Source: Acetivibrio cellulolyticus CD2
GTDB taxonomy: Bacteria; Bacillota; Clostridia; Acetivibrionales; Acetivibrionaceae
Length of the DNA stretch: 64,000 nucleotides
Assembly (NCBI RefSeq): GCF_000179595.2
Contig: NZ_JH556651.1
Location: forward strand, 496-64,495
Direction: 5' to 3'
The notes under the pieces are model-generated. The model searched no databases and was not told the origin of the DNA. It was given only the letters and a program-made list of their open reading frames with translations. Below, piece by piece: positions 29,263 through 38,274 of the stretch (within the stretch, counting starts at the first letter, position 1; each line of letters opens with the position of its first letter). Both the position numbers and the translations under genes were made by a program.

Positions 29263-29296
29263 TAGTTAAAACCAATTATTATTAAGGAGTGAGGTT

Positions 29297-32212
29297 ATGC
29301 TAAAAAGAACTGCTTTTAAAAGGCACATAATTATTCTGATGGCGATACTTTTCATGATATCCTTATTTGCAACTGACACATTATTCATACCTACAGTAGA
29401 GGCAGCTACCCAAGCGACCTATTATGTATCACCTACAGGAAGCGACAGCAATCCAGGTACTTTAAATGAGCCTTTTAAGACAATTACTAAGGCTAGGGAT
29501 GTAGTACGCACCATAAACAGCGACATGACAGGGGATATATGTGTATTTCTCAGAGGTGGTACCTATAATATTACCGATACCATTACTTTTGACCCGCAAG
29601 ATTCGGGAACAAATGGATACAGAATTTATTATCAGTCGTATCAGGATGAAACACCAGTATTAAATGGTGCAACAAAAGTTACAGGATGGACGCAACATAG
29701 TGGCAATATTTATAAAGCTACTTTGAATCGTTCGACCAAATTAAGGAACCTATATGTAAATGATGCAAGGGCTTCGATGACCAGCAAAAGAGTTACAGCC
29801 AGAGGAGGGTATGGGACTTATTCAGTTACTGCGGGACAGGCGTCTTGGGCTTGGACAAGCGGCAGTAAGAGTGATGGTGTTCAGTATTATCTAGAAGATG
29901 TACCTGCTATTACTAGTAACAAGGATGATCTTGAGATAGTAAACGGCACTACATGGAACGAGAATATTGTTTGTACCAGAGATGTGATTACATCTGGAAA
30001 TTACAGGGTGCTTCTATTACAGCAACCTTATGGAGCTATAGCGCAGACACCGGGTTGGGGTGCAGCTTTTTCTCCTTCCGGGACGCATACCATTTATAAT
30101 GCTTTTGAATTCTTGAATTCCCCGGGACAATTCTATTTTGACAAAACCACAAAAACCCTTTACTACTATATCCGCTCTGGTGAAAATATGGATACTGCCG
30201 ATGTTCAGGCTCCCGTAGTTGAAAAACTGATTGACATCTCAGGAATGTCGACTTCAAACAGAGTTAAGAATATAACCTTCCAAGGCATCACCTTTGCAAA
30301 TACAGATTATAACCTTGTAAATATTGCAGGCTCACATGGCAAATCAACATGTCAGGCTTCACAGGCATTTATAGCTTTTTATAATGACAATTGGCATAAC
30401 ACAAAGTATGATCTTGTTGATACCTTGCCTGGAATGATAAACTTAAACAATAGTGATTCCATTGATTTTATAAAAAATATAGTAAAGCACAGCGGCAGTG
30501 ATGGAATTTCAATGGTAAACGATGTCATAAACTCCAATATTATTGGAAACTATATAACTGATATCACATCAAGCGGAATAACGGTAGGTCATCCACAGCA
30601 TGTTTATATTGGAGACGGTGGAAGTCGTGCAAAATATGCCATTGGTGTTGAGGGTATCTGTAAGAGCAATACCATTTCTAATAACATGTTGTACGATATT
30701 AGTACTGCACCTGGGTTTGGCGGATGTGCTGCAATAACAGCGTATTTTGCAGATACTCTTAAAATTACCTATAATCATGTTCAGAAGACAGCTTATAATG
30801 GGATACATTTGGGTTGGGGATGGTGTAATTTCACAAACTCAACTACGTGTAAGAACAACACGATAAGTTATAACAGAGTTATTGATACCTTAACCAGGCT
30901 TCATGACAGCGGAGCAATATATACGATAGGTCAGATGCCCGGTACGAACATTAATAATAACTATGTAAGGGGTATTCCTCCGGCAACATCCGGGCCTACT
31001 TATGGTCTGCATAATGATGAAGGAACTGCATATATAAATGAAAATGATAATGTGCTCGATATTGATCCTGGGGTAAAATATACCATCAACTGCGAAGATT
31101 TTGGAGCAAAACACGATCTAACAATCCTAAGGACTTATGCAACAGTGAATAAAATGGGTAAGAATCCTCCAAACAGCATAATTGATACCCCGGTTGTAGT
31201 TTCAGACAATGTATGGCCTTTAGAACAGTATAATACATGTTTAAATTCAGGAATACAGGAAGAGTATAGAAGTATTATACCTAGTAAATTGCTTTCCCCA
31301 CAGGATTATGTATTCCCAGCAAGTTGTGCTATATCAGCTGGAACCAGTGTAAGTATAAGGAGTAGCGGAAACGCATCAAATACTGTATGGTTTGCTCCTT
31401 CAGGAACAACAAATTTTGTTGAAGGACTCACAATGATAAAGGCAGCAGGGAATGCAACATCTATTTCTGCTCCGTATACGGAAGGTACATACAAGTTGTT
31501 TGTAGTAAATTCACAAGGTGATAAGGTGGGTGAATCAGTTGCAAAGCTACGAGTAAGCGGATCTGCAGTTCCTACACCTACTGCCGGTCCTCGATCCGCT
31601 TTCAAGCAGAACGAAGCAGAAAGCTTCAATAGCCAGTTTGGAGTTCAGACTGAAGATTGCAGCGAAGGCGGCGAAAATGTCGGATACATTGAAGATGGAG
31701 ACTATGCTGTCTACAATAAGGTCGATTTTGGAAGTGGAGCTTCTAGTTTTCAAGTCAGAGTAGCCAGTGGGACAAGCGGAGGTAACATTGAGCTAAGGCT
31801 TGACAGTATTACCGCCCCTTTAATAGGCACATGCGAGGTTACAGGGACAAGTGGTTGGCAGACATGGACTACTGTAAAGTGTGATATAAGCGAGGCAAAA
31901 GGTACTCATGATCTTTATTTGAAATTTACAGGCGGTAGCGGTTATCTATACAATGTGAACTGGTGGGAGTTTAGTGCTGCTTCGAGTACAACTACCCCAA
32001 ACCCTACTGGAATTAAAGGTGATTTAAATGGTGATGGAAATGTAAATTCAATTGATTTTGCATTATTAAGACTACATTTACTAGGTACAACTCCTCTTAC
32101 CGGGAGCAATCTCTCTAATGCGGATGTTAATAGTGATGGCAATACAAACTCCATAGACTTTGCATTTATGAGACAATACTTATTAAGTATCATAACAGCT
32201 TTCCCGGTTTAA
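29297..32212 (+). CDS. Cellulosomal GH141-like beta-helix enzyme (GH141-CBM6-dockerin)
   Basis: Secreted protein of 971 residues with AAGGAG before its ATG. Signal peptide to about 36. A right-handed parallel beta-helix domain (about 40-690) begins YYVSPTGSDSNPGTLNEPFK and contains VFLRGGTYNITDTI, NITFQGITFANT, GSDGISMVND and LHDSGAIYTIG. This layout matches GH141 enzymes (xylanase/fucosidase), including a known C. thermocellum GH141-CBM6-dockerin xylanase. CBM6 follows at about 768-890 and the type I dockerin at 905-971. It is the last gene of the operon; a strong terminator lies 26 bases after the stop. The exact substrate is inferred from family and neighbours. Confidence 0.82.
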   Translation: MLKRTAFKRHIIILMAILFMISLFATDTLFIPTVEAATQATYYVSPTGSDSNPGTLNEPFKTITKARDVVRTINSDMTGDICVFLRGGTYNITDTITFDPQDSGTNGYRIYYQSYQDETPVLNGATKVTGWTQHSGNIYKATLNRSTKLRNLYVNDARASMTSKRVTARGGYGTYSVTAGQASWAWTSGSKSDGVQYYLEDVPAITSNKDDLEIVNGTTWNENIVCTRDVITSGNYRVLLLQQPYGAIAQTPGWGAAFSPSGTHTIYNAFEFLNSPGQFYFDKTTKTLYYYIRSGENMDTADVQAPVVEKLIDISGMSTSNRVKNITFQGITFANTDYNLVNIAGSHGKSTCQASQAFIAFYNDNWHNTKYDLVDTLPGMINLNNSDSIDFIKNIVKHSGSDGISMVNDVINSNIIGNYITDITSSGITVGHPQHVYIGDGGSRAKYAIGVEGICKSNTISNNMLYDISTAPGFGGCAAITAYFADTLKITYNHVQKTAYNGIHLGWGWCNFTNSTTCKNNTISYNRVIDTLTRLHDSGAIYTIGQMPGTNINNNYVRGIPPATSGPTYGLHNDEGTAYINENDNVLDIDPGVKYTINCEDFGAKHDLTILRTYATVNKMGKNPPNSIIDTPVVVSDNVWPLEQYNTCLNSGIQEEYRSIIPSKLLSPQDYVFPASCAISAGTSVSIRSSGNASNTVWFAPSGTTNFVEGLTMIKAAGNATSISAPYTEGTYKLFVVNSQGDKVGESVAKLRVSGSAVPTPTAGPRSAFKQNEAESFNSQFGVQTEDCSEGGENVGYIEDGDYAVYNKVDFGSGASSFQVRVASGTSGGNIELRLDSITAPLIGTCEVTGTSGWQTWTTVKCDISEAKGTHDLYLKFTGGSGYLYNVNWWEFSAASSTTTPNPTGIKGDLNGDGNVNSIDFALLRLHLLGTTPLTGSNLSNADVNSDGNTNSIDFAFMRQYLLSIITAFPV

Positions 32213-32237
32213 GGAAGCTAATTTTCCTGGAGTATAG

Positions 32238-32289
32238 TTGCTCACTGTAGTAAAAAAATTTCTTTTTGACTACAGTGAGCAATTTTCTT
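32238..32289 (+). terminator. Strong terminator ending the cellulosome/cytochrome operon
   Basis: A perfect 14-bp stem, TTGCTCACTGTAGT/ACTACAGTGAGCAA, is followed by TTTTCTT. It is placed directly before the next SigI-like promoter. Confidence 0.92.
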
Positions 32290-32305
32290 AAGATATTCTT
32301 TATTT

Positions 32306-32333
32306 CCCAACTTAAAAATATATTTATTGCGAA
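32306..32333 (+). promoter_or_regulatory. SigI-like promoter (site C) of the second hemicellulase operon
   Basis: CCCAAC (32306-32311), TTAAAAAT, then CGAA (32330-32333), with 24 bases between element starts; 77 bases before the start codon of the next gene. Confidence 0.75.
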
Positions 32334-32409
32334 TTAATAAATTGAATTAGAAAATGAACAACTAAGAGTGTTAGAAAATATAATTGAATTTATTGGGGGA
32401 TGGGAATTG

Positions 32410-34116
32410 ATGAAAGATATTGTGAAAAGAAGTTTGGTATTTATTATTGTATTGGTTTTATTGCCGACATTTTCAGGGGTAGTATATGCTGCAGCGTTCA
32501 TTGATTATTTTACAGATACACCAATTTTAGAGCCATTGTCCTCGTCTTGTTGGGGTGTACCGGAAGTGGGCCCTCGAGATCAATCAAATGGTTTGGAAGA
32601 CAAAACCATGACAAAGTATTGTTACTGGGATGGTGGGATCATTAAAGGTTCAGATGGTAAGTATCATATGTTTGCAAGTCGCTGGGACCAGAATGCTGGG
32701 CACAACGGATGGTTTGGCTCAGTGGCTGTTCATGCAACAAGCTCCAACCTCTATGGACCTTATGTTGACGAGGGAGTCTGCTGGCCAAATAATCAGGGTG
32801 GTAAAGGGCACAATGTTTTTCCATTTCAACTAAAGGATGGACGTTATGCTATTATTGTGAGCGATACCAGGCCAGGGGATATATTTGTTTCAGATTCCTT
32901 GGATGGGCCGTGGGAATATATGGGGAAATTATCGGTCACAGGTGCTTATGCAACAAGCTTTACAATGTATAATGTTTGTATTATGCTTCGGCCAGATGGA
33001 CGTTATGAGGCAATTCAAAGAAATGGCGTAATTGGTATTTCCGATAACGTCCTTGGTCCTTACACCGTATCAAAACCTGCTGTTTGGCCGCAAGTCTACG
33101 GCTTGCCAAAAGACTGGCTAGAAGATCCGGTTATGTGGTACAGTGGTGATCTTTATCATGTTGTTGTCAATAAGTGGGATACACGTAAGGCTTATCACCT
33201 CACTTCCAAAGACGGTATCAACAATTGGCAGTTAGAACCAGGGCTTGCCTATGACCCAACAGCGAACTTTATACGCTATACGAACGGTACAGTTAATCAT
33301 TGGAATAAATTGGAGCGCCCCAATGTTTATATGGAGAACGGACACGTAGTTGCTATGTTACTTTCAGCGATCAACGTTGCTAAAGATAAGGATCTTGGGA
33401 ATGATAGGCATGGCAGCAAGGTTATTGTTATTCCGTTTGATGGTGCCAGACTTGATGCTGCCGGTGCTCCGCCAACTCCAGCTCCTCGCTCAGCTTATAC
33501 ACAGATTGAAGCTGAAAACTTTTACACCCAGTTTGGGATACAGAGTGAGGAATGCACAGAAGGTGGAGAGGATGTCGGATATATTGAAAATGGGGACTAT
33601 ACGGTCTACAAGGGGATTGAATTCGGAAGCGGTGCGGGAAGCTTTCAGGCCAGAGTAGCCAGTGCATCCAGTGGAGGTAATATTGAGCTAAGGCTTGACA
33701 GTATTGATGGTGAATTAATTGGGACTTGTCCGGTTACTGCAACCGGTGACTGGCAGACTTGGGTTACTTCAACGTGTAGTGTCAGCGGCGTAAGCGGTAC
33801 TCATGACCTTTATATAAAATTTACCGGTGGTAGCGGTTACCTCTTTAATCTGAATTGGTGGAAGTTTATCACTGCTCCTGTTACGCCTACTCTAACGCCT
33901 TCTCCAACCTCTACTGGAACTAAGGGTGATTTGAATGGCGATGGAAATGTAAATTCAATAGACTTTGCAGTATTAAGATTGCATTTACTAGGATCGACTC
34001 CGCTAACAGGAACATATCTTTCCAATGCGGATGTCAATAGAGACGGCAGTGTGAATTCTATAGACTTTGCATTTATGAGACAGTATTTATTAGGTATGAT
34101 ATTTTCCTTCAACTAA
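32410..34116 (+). CDS. Cellulosomal GH43-like beta-propeller enzyme of unresolved family (with CBM6 and dockerin)
   Basis: Secreted protein of 568 residues; ATG 32410 follows GGGGGATGGGA. Signal peptide to about 31. The catalytic domain (about 32-350) has propeller-type repeats with candidate acidic residues in YCYWDGGIIKGSDGKYHMF, WLEDPVMWYSGDLYHVV and LERPNVYMENG, a layout like clan GH43/GH117/GH130 glycosidases, but I cannot place it in a defined family. CBM6 (about 359-480) and a type I dockerin (504-568) follow. It is the first gene after SigI-like promoter C and is followed 117 bases later by GH59. The substrate may be galactose- or arabinose-containing side chains, judging by its partner. 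Confidence 0.75.
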   Translation: MKDIVKRSLVFIIVLVLLPTFSGVVYAAAFIDYFTDTPILEPLSSSCWGVPEVGPRDQSNGLEDKTMTKYCYWDGGIIKGSDGKYHMFASRWDQNAGHNGWFGSVAVHATSSNLYGPYVDEGVCWPNNQGGKGHNVFPFQLKDGRYAIIVSDTRPGDIFVSDSLDGPWEYMGKLSVTGAYATSFTMYNVCIMLRPDGRYEAIQRNGVIGISDNVLGPYTVSKPAVWPQVYGLPKDWLEDPVMWYSGDLYHVVVNKWDTRKAYHLTSKDGINNWQLEPGLAYDPTANFIRYTNGTVNHWNKLERPNVYMENGHVVAMLLSAINVAKDKDLGNDRHGSKVIVIPFDGARLDAAGAPPTPAPRSAYTQIEAENFYTQFGIQSEECTEGGEDVGYIENGDYTVYKGIEFGSGAGSFQARVASASSGGNIELRLDSIDGELIGTCPVTATGDWQTWVTSTCSVSGVSGTHDLYIKFTGGSGYLFNLNWWKFITAPVTPTLTPSPTSTGTKGDLNGDGNVNSIDFAVLRLHLLGSTPLTGTYLSNADVNRDGSVNSIDFAFMRQYLLGMIFSFN

Positions 34117-34133
34117 TTACAGTATGTTTTTCA

Positions 34134-34169
34134 AATATGGCCTTAACCATTGGAGCAGGCGATATTTGA
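34134..34169 (+). other. Intercistronic hairpin
   Basis: TCAAATAT and ATATTTGA form an 8-bp stem around a 20-base loop, in the gap before the GH59 gene; no T tract. Confidence 0.3.
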
Positions 34170-34233
34170 ATGATTTGAACTTTTGTTTGGTATGTTCATA
34201 TAATTCAACAAGAATTATAAAAGGGGATTAAAA

Positions 34234-37200
34234 ATGAGAAGAGTAAAAAGGGGTTTATCAATTCTTATTGCAATTACCATGGTTGTGGCTTTATTTACAG
34301 TCACATCGTTAAATACAGCTGTAGCTGCAGATGTGAATATTACTTTAGATGGAAACTATATAAAAGCTAGCAACATTAATGGTCTTACATTTAAGGGGTT
34401 TGGCGTGCTGAGTGCCAACAGTACCAGTGCACTTCTTATGGATTATAAGTCCGAGCATCCAGATAAATATGCACAAATGCTTAAGATCCTGTTTGGCGGA
34501 GAAAATCCCATTATGACTCATGTAAAAATTGAGATGGGCAATGATCGCAATAACTCCACCGGTCCGGACCCGGCTACTATGCGCTGGCAAAATGAAGCGG
34601 CTAATGTTAGGAGGCAACCTGGTTTTCAGCTTGCAGCTGATGCCAAAAAGGTTAATCCCAATCTTAAGGTGAGTATCCTTCGGTGGAATTCTCCGGGCTG
34701 GGTAGACACCAATGATAAAGTTTATATCTGGTATAAAAACACCATTTTAGCCGCTTATCGTCAATATGGGTATATGGTCGATTATGTAAATCCTGGGGTT
34801 AACGAACAAGCAGCGGATTTGACGTGGACAAAACAATACGCTGACCGTGTCAGAACGGACAGTGCAGGTTTTAATAGCACTGAAGAGCAAAGGTTGTATA
34901 ATAGCATAAAGATCATAATTTCCGATGAATCACATTTACCCACTTTCGGTGGTCAAATGTTGAGCGATACATCTCTTCGAAACGTTGTTTCGGTTGGCGG
35001 ATACCATTATTACACCGATGACGACAGTGGAGGTAATTTTAAAAAGCTTGCAGAACAATTTGATAAAGAGGTTTGGAATAGTGAAGCTCAGGCTACGTTC
35101 AGCAACTCGTCCTTCCGTCCTAACAACAATATGAAAGATCCTTCGGTGTCAGGAACCGGTATAGGAGGTATCAATGGCCCGTTGGAAATGGGAAACACTG
35201 CTATTAAGGGTTTTGTCAATTCCCGCCGTACGCATTTTATCTATCAGCCGGCCATCGGTTCCTTTTACGAAGGCGGACAATATTCCTTTAAAGAATTACT
35301 TAGTGCACGTGACCCTTGGTCAGGCTGGATTCACTATGACGCAGGTCTTGTCATTCTGCGCCATTTCAGTTGGTTTGCAAAGTTGGGATGGGAAAACCAG
35401 ACCAATACTGCGGGTATCTGGAGAGCGGTGCCTCAGGCGAGCTATACCGGTGCAACAGGTACGAACCCCGTTAGCGGCCGCAATGGTACTCCAAGTTATT
35501 TGACGCTTGCTGCTCCTGATAAGCGCAATTTTTCAACTATTATCATTAACGACAGTGAGTATTCTAAAACCTACACAATCAGTACAGTTAATATGGGCTA
35601 TACTGGTACCCCGGATCTGGAATTGTGGGAAACAAGGGCAGCCGATAAGGGGGCAGCCTTTAACAGCAATTACATGAAATATCTTGGAAAAGTTTCGGCA
35701 AATAACGGTGTTTACACTATAAACATTAAGCCTTATTCTATTGTAACAGTTACCACATTAGAGAACAGTGGGAAGGAGGAGTACAAAACATCGCTGCCGG
35801 TGGAGGGCGAGCGTACCGTACTCGATACAGATGAGACTGGTTCTGTACAGAATACAAAGGATAATATCCTGTATGCTGACAATTTTGATTATTCCGGTAA
35901 AACAGTCCCAGTTATTGGAGCAGGAGGCAAAATCATCGGAACGGAAAGCTATATAGATTCCCGAGGAGGATCTAAAAGCGTGATCCCACGTTATACTTGT
36001 GATCGTAACGGTGCGTTTGAGGTGTATCTTCCAGATGGGTCGAGTAATTATGTCCTTCGCCAACAGGTGGATCAAGCCACTATGGGGCTTGGAGGTACAT
36101 GGAATAACGGTAGTCCCATTACAGGTATTGGAGATTTCCGATGGCTCAACTACAAAGCTAGTGTTGACGTTTCTTTTGAGCTCAATAGTACTGAGAGCGG
36201 TAACAATTATGCTGCTATCGGTGCCCGTCAGCAGGGTGGAGGCAATTCACATTACACAGCTGGTACACCTTATTTACTGAAATTCTGGTTTGACGGGGGT
36301 TGGTCACTGCATGTTAGCGGAACTTCCGTAGCAAGCGGTAATGTAGTGAGTGGTACCGGTGGAGCAAAAATTAATGGATTTAACACCTCGTATAATGCAT
36401 GGCATAATATTGCAATTAAAGTTGTAGAAAACAAAGTGACTGCTTATATAGACGATGTAAAACTTTATGAGTACACAGATTCCAGCCCTAGATTATCAGG
36501 TCGTGTAGATTTGGCCAGCGGTTATTATAATACCCGTTTTGATAATTTGAAGGTGGAAAAGGTTGACGGCTATGTACCTTACTATTCTGAATTGCTTGAT
36601 AATCTTGAAATGAATGACCTGTCTTCCGTTCCGGCTACCAAGCTTATTTACAGTGGCTCGTGGGCACATGAAAATGGCAAATCCATGTATAACTACCAGC
36701 GCTCATTTTCCACAAGTAAAGCATCGGGTGCTACCATTCAGTATAAATTTATCGGCACAGGGTTAGATATTCTAGGACCGAACAACGGGTATGCAAAGCT
36801 TGAGGTAACAGTTGACGGAAAGGTTGTTAACTCATCAGCCAGTACAATGGCATCCGGAGAACTTTATCAAACTTTCACGCTACGGGATCTTAATTATGGA
36901 TTGCATACCGTTCAGTTAAAGGTATTAAGCGGTACCTTGGTTGTGGATGCCGTGGCAGTCGTTTCGGACGTGATATACAACCCAACTGAACCAAGATCGG
37001 CTTTTACACAGATCGAAGCTGAGACCTTTGACACCCAGTTGGGAATAGAGACTGAGGTCTGCACAGAAGGTGGGGAGAATGTTGGATTTATTGAGAATGA
37101 GGATTATGCTGTATACAAGAAAATTGATTTTGGAAGTGGCGCGGGAAGCTTCCAAGCTAGGGTAGCCAGTGCAACTAGTGGAGGTAATATAGAGCTAAGG

Positions 37201-37611
37201 ATTGACAGTATTGACGGCAAATTAGTTGGGACTTGTCCGGTTAACGGAACAGATGATTGGCAGACTTGGGTTACTTCAACGTGTGGTGTGAGCAGAGTAA
37301 GCGGTACCCATGATCTCTATTTAAAATTTACAGGTGGCAGCAGTTACCTTTTTAATCTGAACTGGTGGAAATTCGGTACTGCCTCAGTTACCCCTGTTAC
37401 GAATCCTACCCCAAGCCCTACTGGAATTAAAGGTGATTTGAATGATGATGGAAATGTCAATTCGATAGACTTTGCATTATTAAGACTACATTTGTTAGGT
37501 GGAGCTAAGCTTTCAGGGGAGAACCTTTTCAATGCGGATGTAAATGGAGACAGCAGTGTGAATTCTATAGACTTTGCATTGGTAAGGCAATATTTATTGG
37601 GGAGCTCATAA
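34234..37611 (+). CDS. Cellulosomal GH59 beta-galactosidase-type enzyme (GH59-CBM6-dockerin)
   Basis: Secreted enzyme of 1125 residues; AGGGGA precedes the ATG. Signal peptide to about 32. The TIM barrel matches galactocerebrosidase-type GH59: FKGFGVLSANSTSALLMDY, THVKIEMGNDRNNSTGPDP, NPNLKVSILRWNSPGWV, with candidate catalytic Glu in IIISDESHLP and VWNSEAQATF. A GALC-like lectin sandwich (about 545-785) and another beta-sandwich (about 790-910) follow, then CBM6 (920-1045) and a type I dockerin (1065-1125). The likely role is hydrolysis of beta-galactosides in plant arabinogalactan; GH59 substrate range in bacteria is poorly defined. It is the second and last gene of the operon from promoter C, and its stop lies 2 bases from the stop of a convergent RsgI-like gene. 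Confidence 0.85.
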   Translation: MRRVKRGLSILIAITMVVALFTVTSLNTAVAADVNITLDGNYIKASNINGLTFKGFGVLSANSTSALLMDYKSEHPDKYAQMLKILFGGENPIMTHVKIEMGNDRNNSTGPDPATMRWQNEAANVRRQPGFQLAADAKKVNPNLKVSILRWNSPGWVDTNDKVYIWYKNTILAAYRQYGYMVDYVNPGVNEQAADLTWTKQYADRVRTDSAGFNSTEEQRLYNSIKIIISDESHLPTFGGQMLSDTSLRNVVSVGGYHYYTDDDSGGNFKKLAEQFDKEVWNSEAQATFSNSSFRPNNNMKDPSVSGTGIGGINGPLEMGNTAIKGFVNSRRTHFIYQPAIGSFYEGGQYSFKELLSARDPWSGWIHYDAGLVILRHFSWFAKLGWENQTNTAGIWRAVPQASYTGATGTNPVSGRNGTPSYLTLAAPDKRNFSTIIINDSEYSKTYTISTVNMGYTGTPDLELWETRAADKGAAFNSNYMKYLGKVSANNGVYTINIKPYSIVTVTTLENSGKEEYKTSLPVEGERTVLDTDETGSVQNTKDNILYADNFDYSGKTVPVIGAGGKIIGTESYIDSRGGSKSVIPRYTCDRNGAFEVYLPDGSSNYVLRQQVDQATMGLGGTWNNGSPITGIGDFRWLNYKASVDVSFELNSTESGNNYAAIGARQQGGGNSHYTAGTPYLLKFWFDGGWSLHVSGTSVASGNVVSGTGGAKINGFNTSYNAWHNIAIKVVENKVTAYIDDVKLYEYTDSSPRLSGRVDLASGYYNTRFDNLKVEKVDGYVPYYSELLDNLEMNDLSSVPATKLIYSGSWAHENGKSMYNYQRSFSTSKASGATIQYKFIGTGLDILGPNNGYAKLEVTVDGKVVNSSASTMASGELYQTFTLRDLNYGLHTVQLKVLSGTLVVDAVAVVSDVIYNPTEPRSAFTQIEAETFDTQLGIETEVCTEGGENVGFIENEDYAVYKKIDFGSGAGSFQARVASATSGGNIELRIDSIDGKLVGTCPVNGTDDWQTWVTSTCGVSRVSGTHDLYLKFTGGSSYLFNLNWWKFGTASVTPVTNPTPSPTGIKGDLNDDGNVNSIDFALLRLHLLGGAKLSGENLFNADVNGDSSVNSIDFALVRQYLLGSS

Positions 37612-37613
37612 CA

Positions 37614-37781
37614 TTAATCTTGCCGAAGCTGTTTTTTACCAACAGTTTCCCTTCCTGAAAATTCAATTTTCTTTCCTACAAAAAAAGTAGAACACATCTT
37701 GATATAATAACATTGAAAATCTTTAGTACAAACTATTGCTATGTTCTTTGTTATGGTTAATACAATTCCTTGATATTTCAT
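37614..37781 (-). CDS. Solo RsgI N-terminal anti-sigma-I domain (55 aa)
   Basis: A short intact frame starting at ATG 37781 with AGGAG 7 bases upstream. The product (MKYQGIVLTITKNIAIVC..., with DFQCYYIK and VGKKIEFSGRE) aligns along its length with the first 50 residues of the RsgI encoded at 39119: MKYQGIVIKLTKNKAIVT, DFQCFYIK, VGKQIEFTEKE. That segment is the cytosolic SigI-binding domain; the TM helix, extracytoplasmic part and CBM are absent. It is transcribed away from sigI, downstream of a leftward SigI-like promoter (37983-38010) and a perfect hairpin. It ends 2 bases from the GH59 stop. Either it is a deletion remnant of a second rsgI, or it makes a soluble, signal-insensitive anti-sigma factor. 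Start, ribosome binding site and conserved core are all intact. Confidence 0.75.
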   Translation of the reverse strand: MKYQGIVLTITKNIAIVCTKDFQCYYIKMCSTFFVGKKIEFSGRETVGKKQLRQD

Positions 37782-37800
37782 TTTACCACTCCTAAATGTT

Positions 37801-37835
37801 CAGATTGTTGTATAGCATAGCTGTACAACAATCTG
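37801..37835 (-). repeat. Perfect 12-bp hairpin directly upstream of RsgI-N
   Basis: CAGATTGTTGTA (37801-37812) and TACAACAATCTG (37824-37835) form a perfect stem with an 11-base loop. On the minus-strand transcript it ends 7 bases before the ribosome binding site, with no T tract, so it is more likely a 5'-leader structure than a terminator. Confidence 0.7.
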
Positions 37836-37982
37836 AGTAATACCAAAATGAGAGTTCCTGGAAAGTCAATTAGAAGGAAGATAACTTTCCTACAGAATTT
37901 ATGGGCACTTTACTGGTAAACGTAAACACTTCTGATTTAGTTAAGCTCATTTTACATCTATGTGTACTTCCTATATTACTAA

Positions 37983-38010
37983 TTCGAAATATAAACTTTT
38001 TTATGTTGGG
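37983..38010 (-). promoter_or_regulatory. SigI-like promoter, leftward (site B-), toward RsgI-N
   Basis: Reading leftward: CCCAAC (38010-38005), A-tract, CGAA (37986-37983), 24 bases between element starts. It is identical over 29 bases to site A- (18721-18749). Confidence 0.7.
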
Positions 38011-38091
38011 GATTTGAATAGATCTTTTAAAAAATAAAGTATACTCTTTTTTGAAAATACCTCCGAAAAATCCGAATTAATTATTGAAATT

Positions 38092-38120
38092 CCCAACTTA
38101 AAAATAGAATTACTCACGAA
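38092..38120 (+). promoter_or_regulatory. SigI-like promoter of sigI-rsgI (site B+)
   Basis: CCCAAC (38092-38097), TTAAAAAT, CGAA (38117-38120), 25 bases between element starts, about 155 bases before the sigI start. It implies autoregulation, as known for other clostridial sigI genes. Confidence 0.75.
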
Positions 38121-38274
38121 ATAATATTTAAACAAATAAATACCGATTTTTTGTTAGGTTATGATAATTTGATTTATTTCGAATGCAATTAATACTTTCA
38201 ATAAATATTCCGAAATTAGATTATATAGAAATAGAAAATTATTTTACTAATATTATTGATGAGGGAAGAGATTT

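Larger units (their letters stand above)
37782..38274. other. Divergent regulatory region between solo RsgI-N and sigI
   Basis: These 493 bases hold, from left to right, the RsgI-N ribosome binding site, a 12-bp perfect hairpin (37801-37835), a leader with a possible 26-codon frame on the minus strand (37870-37950, weak start), a leftward SigI-like promoter (37983-38010), a rightward SigI-like promoter (38092-38120) and the roughly 150-base sigI leader. Confidence 0.65.
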
